DNA from: an uncultured Eubacteriales bacterium
GTDB lineage: Bacteria; Bacillota; Clostridia; UBA1381; UBA9506
Reading direction: 5' to 3'
Length of the DNA stretch: 22,291 bases
Assembly (NCBI GenBank): GCA_900545185.1
Contig: UQYH01000027.1
Location: 1 to 22,291 of the forward strand
Positions 7,349 through 15,650 of this stretch are shown one piece after another. Both the position numbers and the translations under genes were made by a program. Below the pieces are notes generated by a model. The model did no database searches. It was not told the origin of the DNA and saw only the letters and a list, made by a program, of their open reading frames with translations. Numbering within the stretch: position 1 is the stretch's first letter; every line of letters begins with the position of its first letter.

Positions 7349-8497
7349 ATGACACGAGAATTATCAGAAAAGGCGCTGCACTTTATTGACGCAACAAACA
7401 GCGAAGCCGAGCAGCTGCTTGAGGATTTGTGCCTGATTCCGGCACCCTCCAATCATGAGGAAAAGCGCGCGGAATTTTGCCGCAATTGGCTGCTGGAGCA
7501 GGGCGCAGAGGGTGTGTATATTGATGACGCACTGAATGTTTTATATCCCGTGAACTGCGAGGGCAGAGATGACATTGTTGTGTTTATGGCACATACCGAT
7601 ACGGTTTTTCCCGATACGGAGCCGATGCCCTTTACAAATGACGGTACCTATTTTTATTCGCCCGGCGTGGGTGATGACACGGCATGTCTGGTGAATATGC
7701 TGATGAGCGCGAAATATGTTGCGCAAAACAAATTAAAGCCGAACTGCGGCATTTTGTTTGTGGCCAACAGCGGCGAGGAAGGACTGGGTAATTTAAAGGG
7801 TATCCGTCAGATTATGAAGGACTATGCCGGGCGCATTGCGGCGGTGTATACATTTGACGGGATGTATTGCCATGTGGTCAACGAATGCGTCGGCTCACAT
7901 CGATACCGTATTACGGTGACGGCAGAGGGCGGCCATTCGTTTGGTGATTTTGGCAACAAAAGCGCCATTCATGGCCTTTCACAGCTGATTTGCAATTTAT
8001 ATAATCAGTCTGTGCCCCAAAAGGAAGGCACCAAAACAACCTTTAATGCCGGTGTGATTGAGGGCGGTACCTCTGTTAATACCATTGCACAAAAGGCTGT
8101 TATGCTGTATGAATATCGGTCGGACTGCAAGGACTGTTTGGCCGTGATGAAAGACAATTTAAAGCAAGAGCTTGCCAAAATAAAAACAACAGGCGTAACG
8201 GTTGAAACGGAGCTGATCGGTGAACGTCCTTGCACGGGCGATGTGGATCGGGCTGTGCATCGGGCGTTGGTTGAAAAGTGTGTGGCTGTGCAGAAAAAAC
8301 ACAGTGGCGGCGAGGTTATGTGCGAATCCGGCTCAACGGATTGTAACATCCCCATGTCTTTAGGCATACCTGCCGTTTGCGTGGGTACGTATGAAGGCAG
8401 CGGCCCCCACACGCGTGAGGAGAAGGTTTTAATCAGCAGTCTGCCCATTGGTACAAAAATCGCGGCCGAGCTGATTTTGGACTATTTTACGGAATAA
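7349..8497 (+). CDS. M20 family metallopeptidase
   Basis: Zinc-dependent exopeptidase or amidohydrolase of the M20/M25/M40 family. Metal and catalytic residues are at the expected places: AHTDTV (His82, Asp84), GVGDD (Asp109), GEEG (Glu143/144), TFDG (Asp170) and a C-terminal GPHTREE histidine. Between them is the usual dimerisation domain (about residues 185-300). With 382 residues it has the normal full length and no signal peptide. It resembles PepT-like tripeptidases and carboxypeptidase G2-like members; the substrate is not resolved. GGAAGGGAAG lies before ATG 7349. The spacer at 7295-7325 contains an imperfect inverted repeat (TTAGG/CCTAA). The gene ends at a strong terminator. Confidence 0.92.
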   Translation: MTRELSEKALHFIDATNSEAEQLLEDLCLIPAPSNHEEKRAEFCRNWLLEQGAEGVYIDDALNVLYPVNCEGRDDIVVFMAHTDTVFPDTEPMPFTNDGTYFYSPGVGDDTACLVNMLMSAKYVAQNKLKPNCGILFVANSGEEGLGNLKGIRQIMKDYAGRIAAVYTFDGMYCHVVNECVGSHRYRITVTAEGGHSFGDFGNKSAIHGLSQLICNLYNQSVPQKEGTKTTFNAGVIEGGTSVNTIAQKAVMLYEYRSDCKDCLAVMKDNLKQELAKIKTTGVTVETELIGERPCTGDVDRAVHRALVEKCVAVQKKHSGGEVMCESGSTDCNIPMSLGIPAVCVGTYEGSGPHTREEKVLISSLPIGTKIAAELILDYFTE

Positions 8498-8504
8498 ATA
8501 TAAT

Positions 8505-8542
8505 GCTGCGGCGGCCAATCATGGCCGCCGCAGCTGTTTTTT
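8505..8542 (+). terminator. intrinsic terminator of the M20 gene, probably bidirectional
   Basis: A perfect 12-bp G+C-rich stem (GCTGCGGCGGCC 8505-8516 with 8523-8534), 6-nt loop, is followed by TGTTTTTT. On the other strand ATTATATTTATT follows, so it may also stop transcription from the minus gene. A second hairpin at 8554-8581 (CAAAGGG/CCCTTTG with an inner GCTT/AAGC) lies between the two stop codons. Confidence 0.88.
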
Positions 8543-8590
8543 ACAGATTGCAGCAAAGGGACTGCTTGAAAAGCCCCTTTGTTTTACTGA

Positions 8591-9280
8591 TTAGTTAGCG
8601 CTTGATACAGTCAGCCCCATAGCTTCAAAAAAGGCAACGGGTACATAAGTCAGGTCGCCGATTAACGTCGGCGCCGGTGTCAGCTCGGTTACGGTTTTAT
8701 TCACAGCCATTGCATTATCCTCCGATACGATCGGGATAATGCGCAGAGTGGTCATATTTGCAGCGTCCAGTGTGATGGTGCGCAGGCTGTCGCCCTTGGC
8801 GATGACAACCTGGCGTTCTGCGGCATACCATTCAACGGTGCAGCCCAGCTTTTCGCAAACGGCGCGCAGCGGCAGCATGGCGGCTCCGCCGATGTTTTCG
8901 GCCTTGGCGCCTGCAATCACACCGTTTGCACCTTCTTCAGCGCCGGATACGGAAATCGTATCGCCTGCAACGGTCAGCACGATGGGTGCGGCGGCATCAT
9001 CTTTGGCAGCATTGTCATCTTTGGTTTCGTCCTTGGTTTCGTCTGTGGCTTCGTCTTTAGCTGTGTCCTTGGCTTCGTCTGCCGTTTCGTCTGCGGCGGT
9101 GCTGTCATCTTTCGCGTCCACTTCATCTGCGGTGTCCGCAGCGTCAGCTTTTGCGTCCGTGTCGGCAGCGGCCGTTACGGTTGTTTCGGCGGCCGTTTCA
9201 TCCGCAAAAACGCAAACGCTGCTTGCAGAAAGCATGACGGCGGCCAGCAAAGCGGCCAAAATTCTTGTTTTGTTTTTCAT
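8591..9280 (-). CDS. secreted protein with copper-amine-oxidase-N-like domain and acidic linker
   Basis: A longer reading frame opens upstream, but ATG 9280 has AGAGGAAAG just before it and starts a classical signal peptide, MKNKTRILAALLAAVM and on to about VFA-DE (cleavage near residue 26). Residues 27-98 are a low-complexity linker made almost only of A, D, E, T and K with imperfect TADE/KDEATDETKD repeats. Residues about 100-229 contain the beta-rich CuAO_N-like fold, with MLPLRAVCEKLGCTVEW and VVIAKGDS, then LTYVPVAFFEAMG, the usual paired copy motif. Such domains in Firmicutes are cell-wall or secreted stalk modules and are not enzymes. The function is unknown. It converges with the M20 gene and diverges from gpr. 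Confidence 0.85.
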   Translation of the reverse strand: MKNKTRILAALLAAVMLSASSVCVFADETAAETTVTAAADTDAKADAADTADEVDAKDDSTAADETADEAKDTAKDEATDETKDETKDDNAAKDDAAAPIVLTVAGDTISVSGAEEGANGVIAGAKAENIGGAAMLPLRAVCEKLGCTVEWYAAERQVVIAKGDSLRTITLDAANMTTLRIIPIVSEDNAMAVNKTVTELTPAPTLIGDLTYVPVAFFEAMGLTVSSAN

Positions 9281-9371
9281 GTTCAATCTTTCCTCTCGTG
9301 TAAATTTATAACTTCGGCATCCGCCGATTTTTAACAATATTGCATATCTGTGTATCTTTTGCATCATACTA

Positions 9372-9400
9372 ATGCCATTGGGTCATTTAAAATACAAACG
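9372..9400 (-). promoter_or_regulatory. possible promoter of the secreted CuAO_N-like protein
   Basis: On the minus strand TTTAAA and TATGAT are separated by 17 nt, about 90 nt before the start codon. The -35 is weak. Apart from this and the gpr promoter nothing else is recognisable in the 9281-9498 spacer. Confidence 0.3.
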
Positions 9401-9446
9401 GGGCGCAGCAAAGCGATATGAGGTCGCTTTTGGCGGCTGTGCGGAC

Positions 9447-9475
9447 GTTTTGACATTTTACAATCGGCCATACTT
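9447..9475 (+). promoter_or_regulatory. forespore-type (sigma-F/G-like) promoter of gpr
   Basis: GGCCATACTT (9466-9475) fits the sigma-F -10 consensus GGNNANANTW at every fixed position. A GTTTT (9447-9451), 14 nt upstream, fits GYWTA at 4 of 5. In Bacillus gpr is transcribed in the forespore by sigma-F and sigma-G. A sigma-A reading is also possible (TTGACA 9450-9455 with TATCAT 9475-9480) but its spacer is 19 nt. Confidence 0.45.
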
Positions 9476-9498
9476 ATCATAAAAAGGAGATTTTTGTT

Positions 9499-10455
9499 AT
9501 GCAAATTCGCACCGATTTAGCCATTGAGGCGCACGAAATGCTGACCGAAGCCGCCGCCGAGCTGGATGGCGTCAGCGTAGACCGTGAGGAACGGGACGGC
9601 GCGCACATTGCACGCGTCAGCATTGAAAGCCTGAAGGCACAGGTACAAATGGGCAAGCCCGTGGGGCATTACATTACCATAGAGTTCCCGGAGGTGGACA
9701 TAGCGGAAGGCGAGGGCTACGAAGCGTTGTGCCGCACGGTTGCCGCCGAGCTGAGTGCGCTCCTTTCCCTGCGCGATAACAGCCGCGTGCTGGTTGTGGG
9801 ACTGGGCAACTGGAACATAACGCCCGATGCGCTCGGTCCCAAGGTGGTTTCGCAGCTGATGGTTACGCGACACCTCTTAGAATACATCCCCGATCAGATT
9901 GACGAAGGGATTCGTCCCGTTTGCGCCATCTCTCCCGGTGTTTTGGGCATTACCGGCATGGAAACCGGCGAAGTGGTACGCGGCGTGACCGATACCGTCC
10001 GTCCCGATGCCGTGATTGTGATTGATGCCCTGGCGGCGCGCAGCATGGAGCGCATCAGCACCACCATTCAAATTTGCGATACCGGCATCAGCCCCGGTGC
10101 AGGCGTTGGCAATCAGCGCAAGGCGCTGGATAAAAGCACACTGGGTGTACCCGTGATTGCCATTGGCGTACCGACCGTGATTGACGCTGTGACTATTGCC
10201 GCAGACAGCCTGCACCTAGCAGCGCAAAACAGCAGCGATAACAAGCAGCTGCACGATGCGCTGGAGGGGCTTGACCGCGACGAGCAATACGCGCTTTTGC
10301 ATAAACAGCTGCCGGAGGCCATTACGGGCTTTATCGTTACGCCCAAGGATGTTGACTTGCTGATCGGGCGTGTATCGAAGGTTGTGGCCAACGGCATTAA
10401 TTTGGCGCTGCACAAAAACATCGGCTTTGATGATATTGCAGCGTACACTTCTTAG
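9499..10455 (+). CDS. gpr: GPR spore endopeptidase
   Basis: Germination protease that degrades small acid-soluble spore proteins when the spore germinates; made as a zymogen in the forespore. The N-terminal RTDLAIEA resembles the auto-processing site of the proenzyme. The conserved core is visible: VVGLGNWNITPDALGPK (Asp110), ISPGVLGITGMETGE, VIVIDALAAR (Asp176) and CDTGISPGAGVGN. The two aspartates correspond to those proposed as catalytic. The length, 318 aa, is at the short end of the family. AAGGAG with ATG 9499 gives a clear start. It is flanked by minus-strand genes, and its stop is only 13 nt from the cdaR stop. It shows that the organism is, or descends from, an endospore former. Confidence 0.96.
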   Translation: MQIRTDLAIEAHEMLTEAAAELDGVSVDREERDGAHIARVSIESLKAQVQMGKPVGHYITIEFPEVDIAEGEGYEALCRTVAAELSALLSLRDNSRVLVVGLGNWNITPDALGPKVVSQLMVTRHLLEYIPDQIDEGIRPVCAISPGVLGITGMETGEVVRGVTDTVRPDAVIVIDALAARSMERISTTIQICDTGISPGAGVGNQRKALDKSTLGVPVIAIGVPTVIDAVTIAADSLHLAAQNSSDNKQLHDALEGLDRDEQYALLHKQLPEAITGFIVTPKDVDLLIGRVSKVVANGINLALHKNIGFDDIAAYTS

Positions 10456-10468
10456 GGGTATTTAAGCC

Positions 10469-11437
10469 TTACGGCGCGGCCGGTGTACCGGCCGGCGGCT
10501 TGCGTCCGAAGCGCAGCGTAAAGCTGTCGCCGTCTAAAGAGCGTACGCCCTGCGGCAAGTCCAGCTTGACCGTCACTTCGCCGTTTTCGTTTAAATCTGC
10601 AGCGGCAATGGGCTTGGTTTTAATGGCATTTAAGCTGTCTACCATGGTTTGCACACCGGCAATTTTAATTTCCTTAATGCTGTTTTCATCCAACACAAGC
10701 TCATCGGACGTGTGGAACGATTCGGTAAACTCAGGCTCCAGCTTAACGGTTTTGGTTTTTAAAAGCTCGGCATGCACTTCAATTTCGCCGGTAGAAAAGG
10801 TTAGCAGCTGGCTTTTAATTTCTTTATTGTTTGTGCCCAGCACACGGACGGGTACCGTTCCGGCGGTGTCGGCGCTTTTGCCGTCCACATCCACAAAGGC
10901 CGCAACAGACTGAATCCCGTCTATAATGGTTTTGGGGCCTTGAATTTTCACGGTTTGCGGATTCGCCGTCAGGTTGCCGACCATGTAAGAATCCTTCGGC
11001 GCGCCTTCAATTACGGCTTCGACCGGTTTTTCAACCGTCACCAAATCGTCCACATCCACCGAGAGCATAGAGGGGTTTTTGTTAATAACCTCTAAATTGG
11101 CATAGGGCAGCACAATGTTGGTAAACACAATGTGGCGGCCGGTGGATTCGATGTTGCTCACATCGGCCAGCACCGTCACATCCTCGCTGCTCACCTCCAT
11201 CACATATTTACGTGAGCCGCGGATTTTAATATCAATGGTGTGCTCGTTATCATTCAGCACAATCAGGTTCTTTTCTTCTAATATATTTTTTTGTGTAAAT
11301 ACGACCGGTACGCCCTTAATCACCCTGTCCATATCCGGGCTTTGCACCTGCACAACGTAAAACCACAAGCAAATGGCAATCACAACCGAAAAGACCTTTA
11401 AGGGCAAATCGCTTTTCATCTGCTTTTTCATTTTCAT
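10469..11437 (-). CDS. cdaR: YbbR-domain protein CdaR, regulator of diadenylate cyclase
   Basis: Membrane-anchored extracellular protein that interacts with CdaA and modulates c-di-AMP synthesis. A short basic N-terminus and one transmembrane helix (about residues 14-30, LKVFSVVIAICLWFYVVQV) precede about three YbbR-type beta repeats, recognisable as repeated VPV-, V.I.G- and V.ADV-like strands up to a proline-rich C-terminus. At 322 aa it is shorter than four-repeat CdaR proteins (about 480 aa in Bacillus). ATG 11437 overlaps the cdaA stop (ATGA overlap), so the two are translationally coupled. The tail codes GGCCGGT-GT-ACCGGCC, a strong hairpin that may help to end the transcript. Confidence 0.93.
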   Translation of the reverse strand: MKMKKQMKSDLPLKVFSVVIAICLWFYVVQVQSPDMDRVIKGVPVVFTQKNILEEKNLIVLNDNEHTIDIKIRGSRKYVMEVSSEDVTVLADVSNIESTGRHIVFTNIVLPYANLEVINKNPSMLSVDVDDLVTVEKPVEAVIEGAPKDSYMVGNLTANPQTVKIQGPKTIIDGIQSVAAFVDVDGKSADTAGTVPVRVLGTNNKEIKSQLLTFSTGEIEVHAELLKTKTVKLEPEFTESFHTSDELVLDENSIKEIKIAGVQTMVDSLNAIKTKPIAAADLNENGEVTVKLDLPQGVRSLDGDSFTLRFGRKPPAGTPAAP

Positions 11438-12270
11438 TGCTTTGCCCTCCCTTTAAAGAATTTGGCAGGCGTTGTTTTTTCCTCCTCGTCCGCGGCCAAA
11501 ACCTTGTTTAACAGCTGGCTGAGAGAGGCCACCGAAAGGTTGCGGATCATTTCGCCGTTAATCATAACCGAAACCTTGCCCGTTTCCTCCGAAACGGCAA
11601 GCGCGACGCAATCGGCCGCCTCGGAAACGCCCAGCGCCGCGCGGTGACGCGTGCCGAACTCTTTGCTTAAATTTTTGTTGGCCGACAGGGGCAGCACCGT
11701 GGCTGCCATATAAATTTTATCGTTGCGGATGATGACCGCACCATCGTGCAGCGGCGTGTTGGGCACAAAAATGTTTTCCAAAAGCTCGCTGGATACCTCG
11801 GCCTGCACCAGTGTGCCGCCGGTTAAAATATCATTCAGGCGCGTTTCGCGTTCAAAAATAATCAGCGCGCCGGTTTTGGTTTTAGAAAGGTTTGAAACGG
11901 CAATGCAGACCTCGTCGATTAAGTCGGCACGCTTTCGCGGTTCTTCAAAATTCAATATGCCGCCCAGCTTGCTGCGTCCCATATGCTCCAGGCCGCGGCG
12001 CAGTTCGGGCTGAAACACAATTAAAAGCGCCGTTACGCCCACCTGCATGGTGTTGATTAAAATAAAGTTAATCACGTTTAATTGCAGCCAGTCACTAACA
12101 TACATCACCACCAGCAAAATGCCGATGCCCTTTAAAAGCTGCACGGCACGTGTTTGACGGATAAACCGCATGACGTTGTACACAATAAACGCAACCAGGC
12201 CGACATCAATCACATCTGTCAGCTGAATGCTTTTAATAAACGGATAGACAACAGCTTCAAGGTAATTCAC
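11434..12270 (-). CDS. cdaA: diadenylate cyclase CdaA
   Basis: Makes the second messenger c-di-AMP from two ATP; the messenger controls potassium and osmolyte transport and wall homeostasis. Three N-terminal hydrophobic helices (within residues 15-90) are followed by the DAC domain with PLHDGAVI (DGA at 176-178) and GTRHRAALG (RHR at 208-210). An in-frame GTG at 12285 abuts the upstream stop, but AGGAG (12278-12282) lies 7 nt before GTG 12270, so this start is chosen (278 aa). The gene sits 15 nt after the LacI/solute-binding fusion and overlaps cdaR by 4 nt. The usual third partner glmM is absent: gpr converges right after cdaR. Confidence 0.96.
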   Translation of the reverse strand: MNYLEAVVYPFIKSIQLTDVIDVGLVAFIVYNVMRFIRQTRAVQLLKGIGILLVVMYVSDWLQLNVINFILINTMQVGVTALLIVFQPELRRGLEHMGRSKLGGILNFEEPRKRADLIDEVCIAVSNLSKTKTGALIIFERETRLNDILTGGTLVQAEVSSELLENIFVPNTPLHDGAVIIRNDKIYMAATVLPLSANKNLSKEFGTRHRAALGVSEAADCVALAVSEETGKVSVMINGEMIRNLSVASLSQLLNKVLAADEEEKTTPAKFFKGRAKQ

Positions 12271-12285
12271 ACAATCACTCCTCAC

Positions 12286-14505
12286 TCAATACCGATAACG
12301 TTTAAAAAGCTCCGAAAGCGCCAGCCCGATGGATTCGGCTGCCTCCTCCGGGGTTTTTTGTTTGTTTAAAAGGGCATATACGCCGCCGGATACCAGGCTG
12401 TCTACCGCCTCTTGCGGAATAATGGCGCGACCCGGCTTGTGCGGCGGTAAAATCGGCTCGGCATAGGCATACATATCGCGGTAAAGCGGCAGCCAGGGAT
12501 ACAGGCTGATCAGCTCGTTATTTTCAAAGCTGGCCGAAATGGCGGACTGCCCGGCCAAAATGGCAGAATAGTTTGCCATCTCGGCGCCGCAGGCCCAGGT
12601 GATAAAATCAAACGCCGCATCCTTTTGCTTTGCGTTTTGCAAAATGCCAAGACTCCAGCCGCCCAAAACGGGGCATTTGCCGGGAATGTGCGCAAAGCCC
12701 AGCACACCGCCGCCGGCACCCGAAAGCGCCGCCGTATCCGATACAAAGGAGGGATATGTAATCTGCATGGCAGTGCTGCCCTCTAAAAATATACGCGCCG
12801 CGTCCCTGTCCGTTATGTTTTGGGCTGCACCGGGGCAACTTGCGGCAAGAGCAGCCAGGCTGCCGAGCGCCTTAACCGTTTGCGGCGTGTTAAAATGCAC
12901 CTGAAAACGGCTGTTATACACCTCGCCGCCGTAGGCACGCATGCGCATGTACACCTCCGGCAGCAAACATTCTTTATAGGCCGTGGGAATCACCGTGCCG
13001 TATAAAACGGGTGATGCCGCACGGTTTTGCCTGTCGAAAAACGCGGCAATGCGGTTAAAGGCCGACCAGCTTTTCGGCGGCCGAAGCTCTTCGTTATACA
13101 GGCTGAAATATTGCTTGCAAAGCGCAGGGTTTTCAAACAAATCACGCCGATAAAACAGCATTTGCGGCGCATAGGTAAACGGAAGGCCGTAATAGCCGCC
13201 GCCGAACTTGCCGTAATGCTCCAAACAGTTGTGCAGGTAAATGCCTTCGTCAAACTGTTCCATATAGCCGCTGATATCGGCCAAAACGCCCGATTTTGCC
13301 AGCGAATACAGCCACGGCAAATCGAACATGGCCACATCGGCTGTTTGGTTTGGATTTTGAATGGCCGCCAGCATTTCATGCTCCGGCACACGGATAATTT
13401 CGGTTTTAACGCCCGAAAATTGCTCAAAATATGGCACTAAGCCCGAAAACAACTCAACTTGTCGGGTGTCCAGCATCAACGCCGTTAAGCGCCTGTTTTT
13501 GCCCGATACGGCGGCCAAAACGGTATGCGGCTTGCGCAGCCAGACATCCTCAAACATCTGCTCACGCGGGGGCAGACCGGGGTTTTCAATCTGTTCAAAC
13601 AGCTGTGCTGCGGCGGCCTTGCCCAGTGTAATGGCCTGACGGGCGGTATACAAAACATCGGGACGGTCGCTTTGCCGATCCCAGTTATCCTCCCCCAGTG
13701 CGCCGACAAACACATCCGCGGACGGGGAAAGACCGGCCAGCATCAGCGATTCGAGCACGGCGGCTGCCACGCTTTTGGCGGTTGCCAAAACGGCATCCGG
13801 CCGTGCCTTTTGCAAATAAAGAAGCATGGCGCGGAAGGCCGCCTCCTTATTCAGCGCGGTGTGCAGCACCGTGCCGCTGCATGCAGGATGCTCTGTGAGC
13901 GCCTTGTTAAACCCTGCCTCGGCCTCTTGCTCGCAGCTGTAGGCCGAAGGGCCGCACACTAATAAAATATGCTTGCAGCCGCGGCTTATGCAATTTTTGG
14001 TCAGCTGCATCATGGTTTTTTGATTGTCAAAATGTAAAAATCCGGCCGAAACACCTTCGGGGCGGCGGTCTATGCATACAAGCGGTGTGCCGCCTGCGGC
14101 AATCTGCCGCAAGGTGTCGGGCTTTTGCGGCAGACAGGATACGCAAATCATCCCGGCTGCCTGATTTTCGGAAAAGTGTGCCAGATATTTTTTCTCCTGC
14201 TCGACCGATTCGCCCGAAATCCCCAGGCTAACAAAGTAGTTGCGGCCGTTGCAGTACTGCTCAATCCCCTGCAAAATCTGCACATAGTACTGATCCTGCA
14301 CATTGGGGAGCAGCACACCGATTACGCTGCCTGCGCGGCGGCGCAGTGTGCGCGCCATTAAATTCGGCACATAGCCCAGCGTGTGGATGGCCGCGGCAAT
14401 CCGCTCGGCCTTATCGCGACGGATGGGCTTTGTTTTGTTTATGTAGTTCGATACGGTAGCGACAGAAACGCCTGCCGCCTCTGCCACATCGCGAATGGTC
14501 GCCAT
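12286..14505 (-). CDS. LacI-type regulator fused to a type-2 solute-binding domain
   Basis: Residues 2-55 are a LacI helix-turn-helix with hinge (TIRDVAEAAGVSVATVSNYI, then GYVPNLMARTLR). Residues about 59-328 are the type-1 periplasmic-binding fold that senses sugars in LacI proteins (VIGVLLPNVQDQYYVQILQGIEQ, CIDRRPEG, HILLVCGP). After a short linker, residues about 337-739 look like a complete ABC-transporter sugar-binding protein: VPYFEQFSGVKTEIIRVPE, ADVAMFDLPWLYSLAKSGVLADIS, GLPFTYAPQMLFYRRDLFE, ARIFLEGSTAMQITYPSF and GGWSLGI. There is no signal peptide, so both binding domains should be cytoplasmic. A normal LacI protein is about 330-350 aa. GGAG 8 nt before ATG 14505 supports the start. 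It lies 15 nt after prfA and 15 nt before cdaA. Targets and ligands are unknown; no sugar transport or catabolic gene is adjacent. Confidence 0.9.
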   Translation of the reverse strand: MATIRDVAEAAGVSVATVSNYINKTKPIRRDKAERIAAAIHTLGYVPNLMARTLRRRAGSVIGVLLPNVQDQYYVQILQGIEQYCNGRNYFVSLGISGESVEQEKKYLAHFSENQAAGMICVSCLPQKPDTLRQIAAGGTPLVCIDRRPEGVSAGFLHFDNQKTMMQLTKNCISRGCKHILLVCGPSAYSCEQEAEAGFNKALTEHPACSGTVLHTALNKEAAFRAMLLYLQKARPDAVLATAKSVAAAVLESLMLAGLSPSADVFVGALGEDNWDRQSDRPDVLYTARQAITLGKAAAAQLFEQIENPGLPPREQMFEDVWLRKPHTVLAAVSGKNRRLTALMLDTRQVELFSGLVPYFEQFSGVKTEIIRVPEHEMLAAIQNPNQTADVAMFDLPWLYSLAKSGVLADISGYMEQFDEGIYLHNCLEHYGKFGGGYYGLPFTYAPQMLFYRRDLFENPALCKQYFSLYNEELRPPKSWSAFNRIAAFFDRQNRAASPVLYGTVIPTAYKECLLPEVYMRMRAYGGEVYNSRFQVHFNTPQTVKALGSLAALAASCPGAAQNITDRDAARIFLEGSTAMQITYPSFVSDTAALSGAGGGVLGFAHIPGKCPVLGGWSLGILQNAKQKDAAFDFITWACGAEMANYSAILAGQSAISASFENNELISLYPWLPLYRDMYAYAEPILPPHKPGRAIIPQEAVDSLVSGGVYALLNKQKTPEEAAESIGLALSELFKRYRY

Positions 14506-14520
14506 GCTATCAGCTCCGTT

Positions 14521-15606
14521 TTATTCTTCGCTGCCTTTTAACAGCTCGCTTTGGTGCGTGGTAATCAGCGTGTCGATAATTTCATCCAAATCGCCGTCCA
14601 AAATGCTGTCCAGCCGATGCAGGGTCAGGCCGACGCGGTGATCGGTTACGCGCCCCTGCGGATAGTTATAGGTACGAATGCGTTCGCTTCTGTCACCCGT
14701 GCCCACCTGGCTTTTGCGCTCCTGCGCAATTTGTGCCTGCTGCTCGCTCTGTAAAAGGTCATACAGGCGCGAACGCAGGATTTTCATGGCCTTATCTTTA
14801 TTTTTGTGCTGCGACTTTTCATCCTGACACGAAACCACAAGTCCTGTCGGCAAGTGGGTAATGCGCACGGCCGAATCTGTTGTGTTAACGCACTGACCGC
14901 CGGGGCCGCCTGCACGGAACACATCAATACGCAAATCGTTGGGGTTAATATCCACTTCAACCTCTTCTACCTCCGGCAGCACGGCCACGGTAACGGTAGA
15001 GGTGTGAATACGGCCGCCGGATTCCGTTGCCGGAATACGCTGTACGCGGTGCACACCGCTTTCAAATTTTAAGCGCGAATATGCGCCGGCGCCCTCAATG
15101 CTGAAGGAAATTTCCTTATAGCCGCCCATATCGGTTGCATTTTGGTTTAAAATCTCAATCTTCCAGCGGCGTGTTTCGGCATACATCGAGTACATGCGGA
15201 ACAAATCACCGGCAAAAAGGGCGGCTTCATCACCGCCTGCACCGGCACGGATTTCCACAATAACGTTCTTTTCATCGTTCGGATCCTTCGGCAGCAGCAA
15301 AATTTTCAGCTCGTCCGAAAGGCGTGCAATATCCTTTTGCCCCTGCGAAATTTCCTCCTCCAGCATTTCGTGAAATTCCTTGTCCTGCGCTTCGGGCAGC
15401 ATTTCTTTTGCCTCGGCGATGGATGCCTGTACTTTTTTATAGGCACGGTATTTTTCTACAATCGGCGTAATGTCGGCATGCTCCTTACATAGCTTGCGCC
15501 AGGTTTCCTGGTCGGCAATTACGGCCGGGTCGCTGATTTTTTCGGCCAAATCAGTAAACCGTTCTTCAATAAATGATAATTTTTCAAACATGATGCTTTT
15601 TGCCAT
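14521..15606 (-). CDS. prfA: peptide chain release factor 1
   Basis: Recognises UAA and UAG in the ribosomal A site and triggers peptide release. The codon-recognition tripeptide PAT (residues 192-194 in RIPATESGGR) and the catalytic GGQ (236-238 in RAGGPGGQCVN) are both present. The N-terminal helical domain and the C-terminal segment LRSRLYDLL to RTYNYPQGRVTDHR are typical. Two ATGs compete. At 15606 the AGAGG abuts the start. At 15591 (MFEKLSF, the usual family start) the same AGAGG is 15 nt away. The longer form is given as the outer limit; 15591 is equally or more likely. It is the first gene of the minus-strand run, behind a leader of about 350 nt full of hairpins. Confidence 0.96.
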   Translation of the reverse strand: MAKSIMFEKLSFIEERFTDLAEKISDPAVIADQETWRKLCKEHADITPIVEKYRAYKKVQASIAEAKEMLPEAQDKEFHEMLEEEISQGQKDIARLSDELKILLLPKDPNDEKNVIVEIRAGAGGDEAALFAGDLFRMYSMYAETRRWKIEILNQNATDMGGYKEISFSIEGAGAYSRLKFESGVHRVQRIPATESGGRIHTSTVTVAVLPEVEEVEVDINPNDLRIDVFRAGGPGGQCVNTTDSAVRITHLPTGLVVSCQDEKSQHKNKDKAMKILRSRLYDLLQSEQQAQIAQERKSQVGTGDRSERIRTYNYPQGRVTDHRVGLTLHRLDSILDGDLDEIIDTLITTHQSELLKGSEE

Positions 15607-15650
15607 CCTCTATTCTTTATTTTCTTACAGATTCATATTCTTTACACGGG

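Noticed and set aside
8739..9311. A 190-residue Ser/Ala/Val-rich frame on the plus strand
   Set aside because: It is the complement of the acidic linker gene; the low-complexity content mirrors the linker repeats, and the minus strand has signal peptide, ribosome binding site and domain.
10464..10510. Hairpin around the cdaR stop as a terminator of gpr
   Set aside because: The stem is strong but there is no T-run on the plus strand, and most of it codes for the CdaR C-terminus; listed only as a remark under cdaR.
13027..13962. Plus-strand frames of 137 and 145 residues across the LacI fusion gene
   Set aside because: They are antisense to continuous, family-like protein sequence and have no ribosome binding site or domain.
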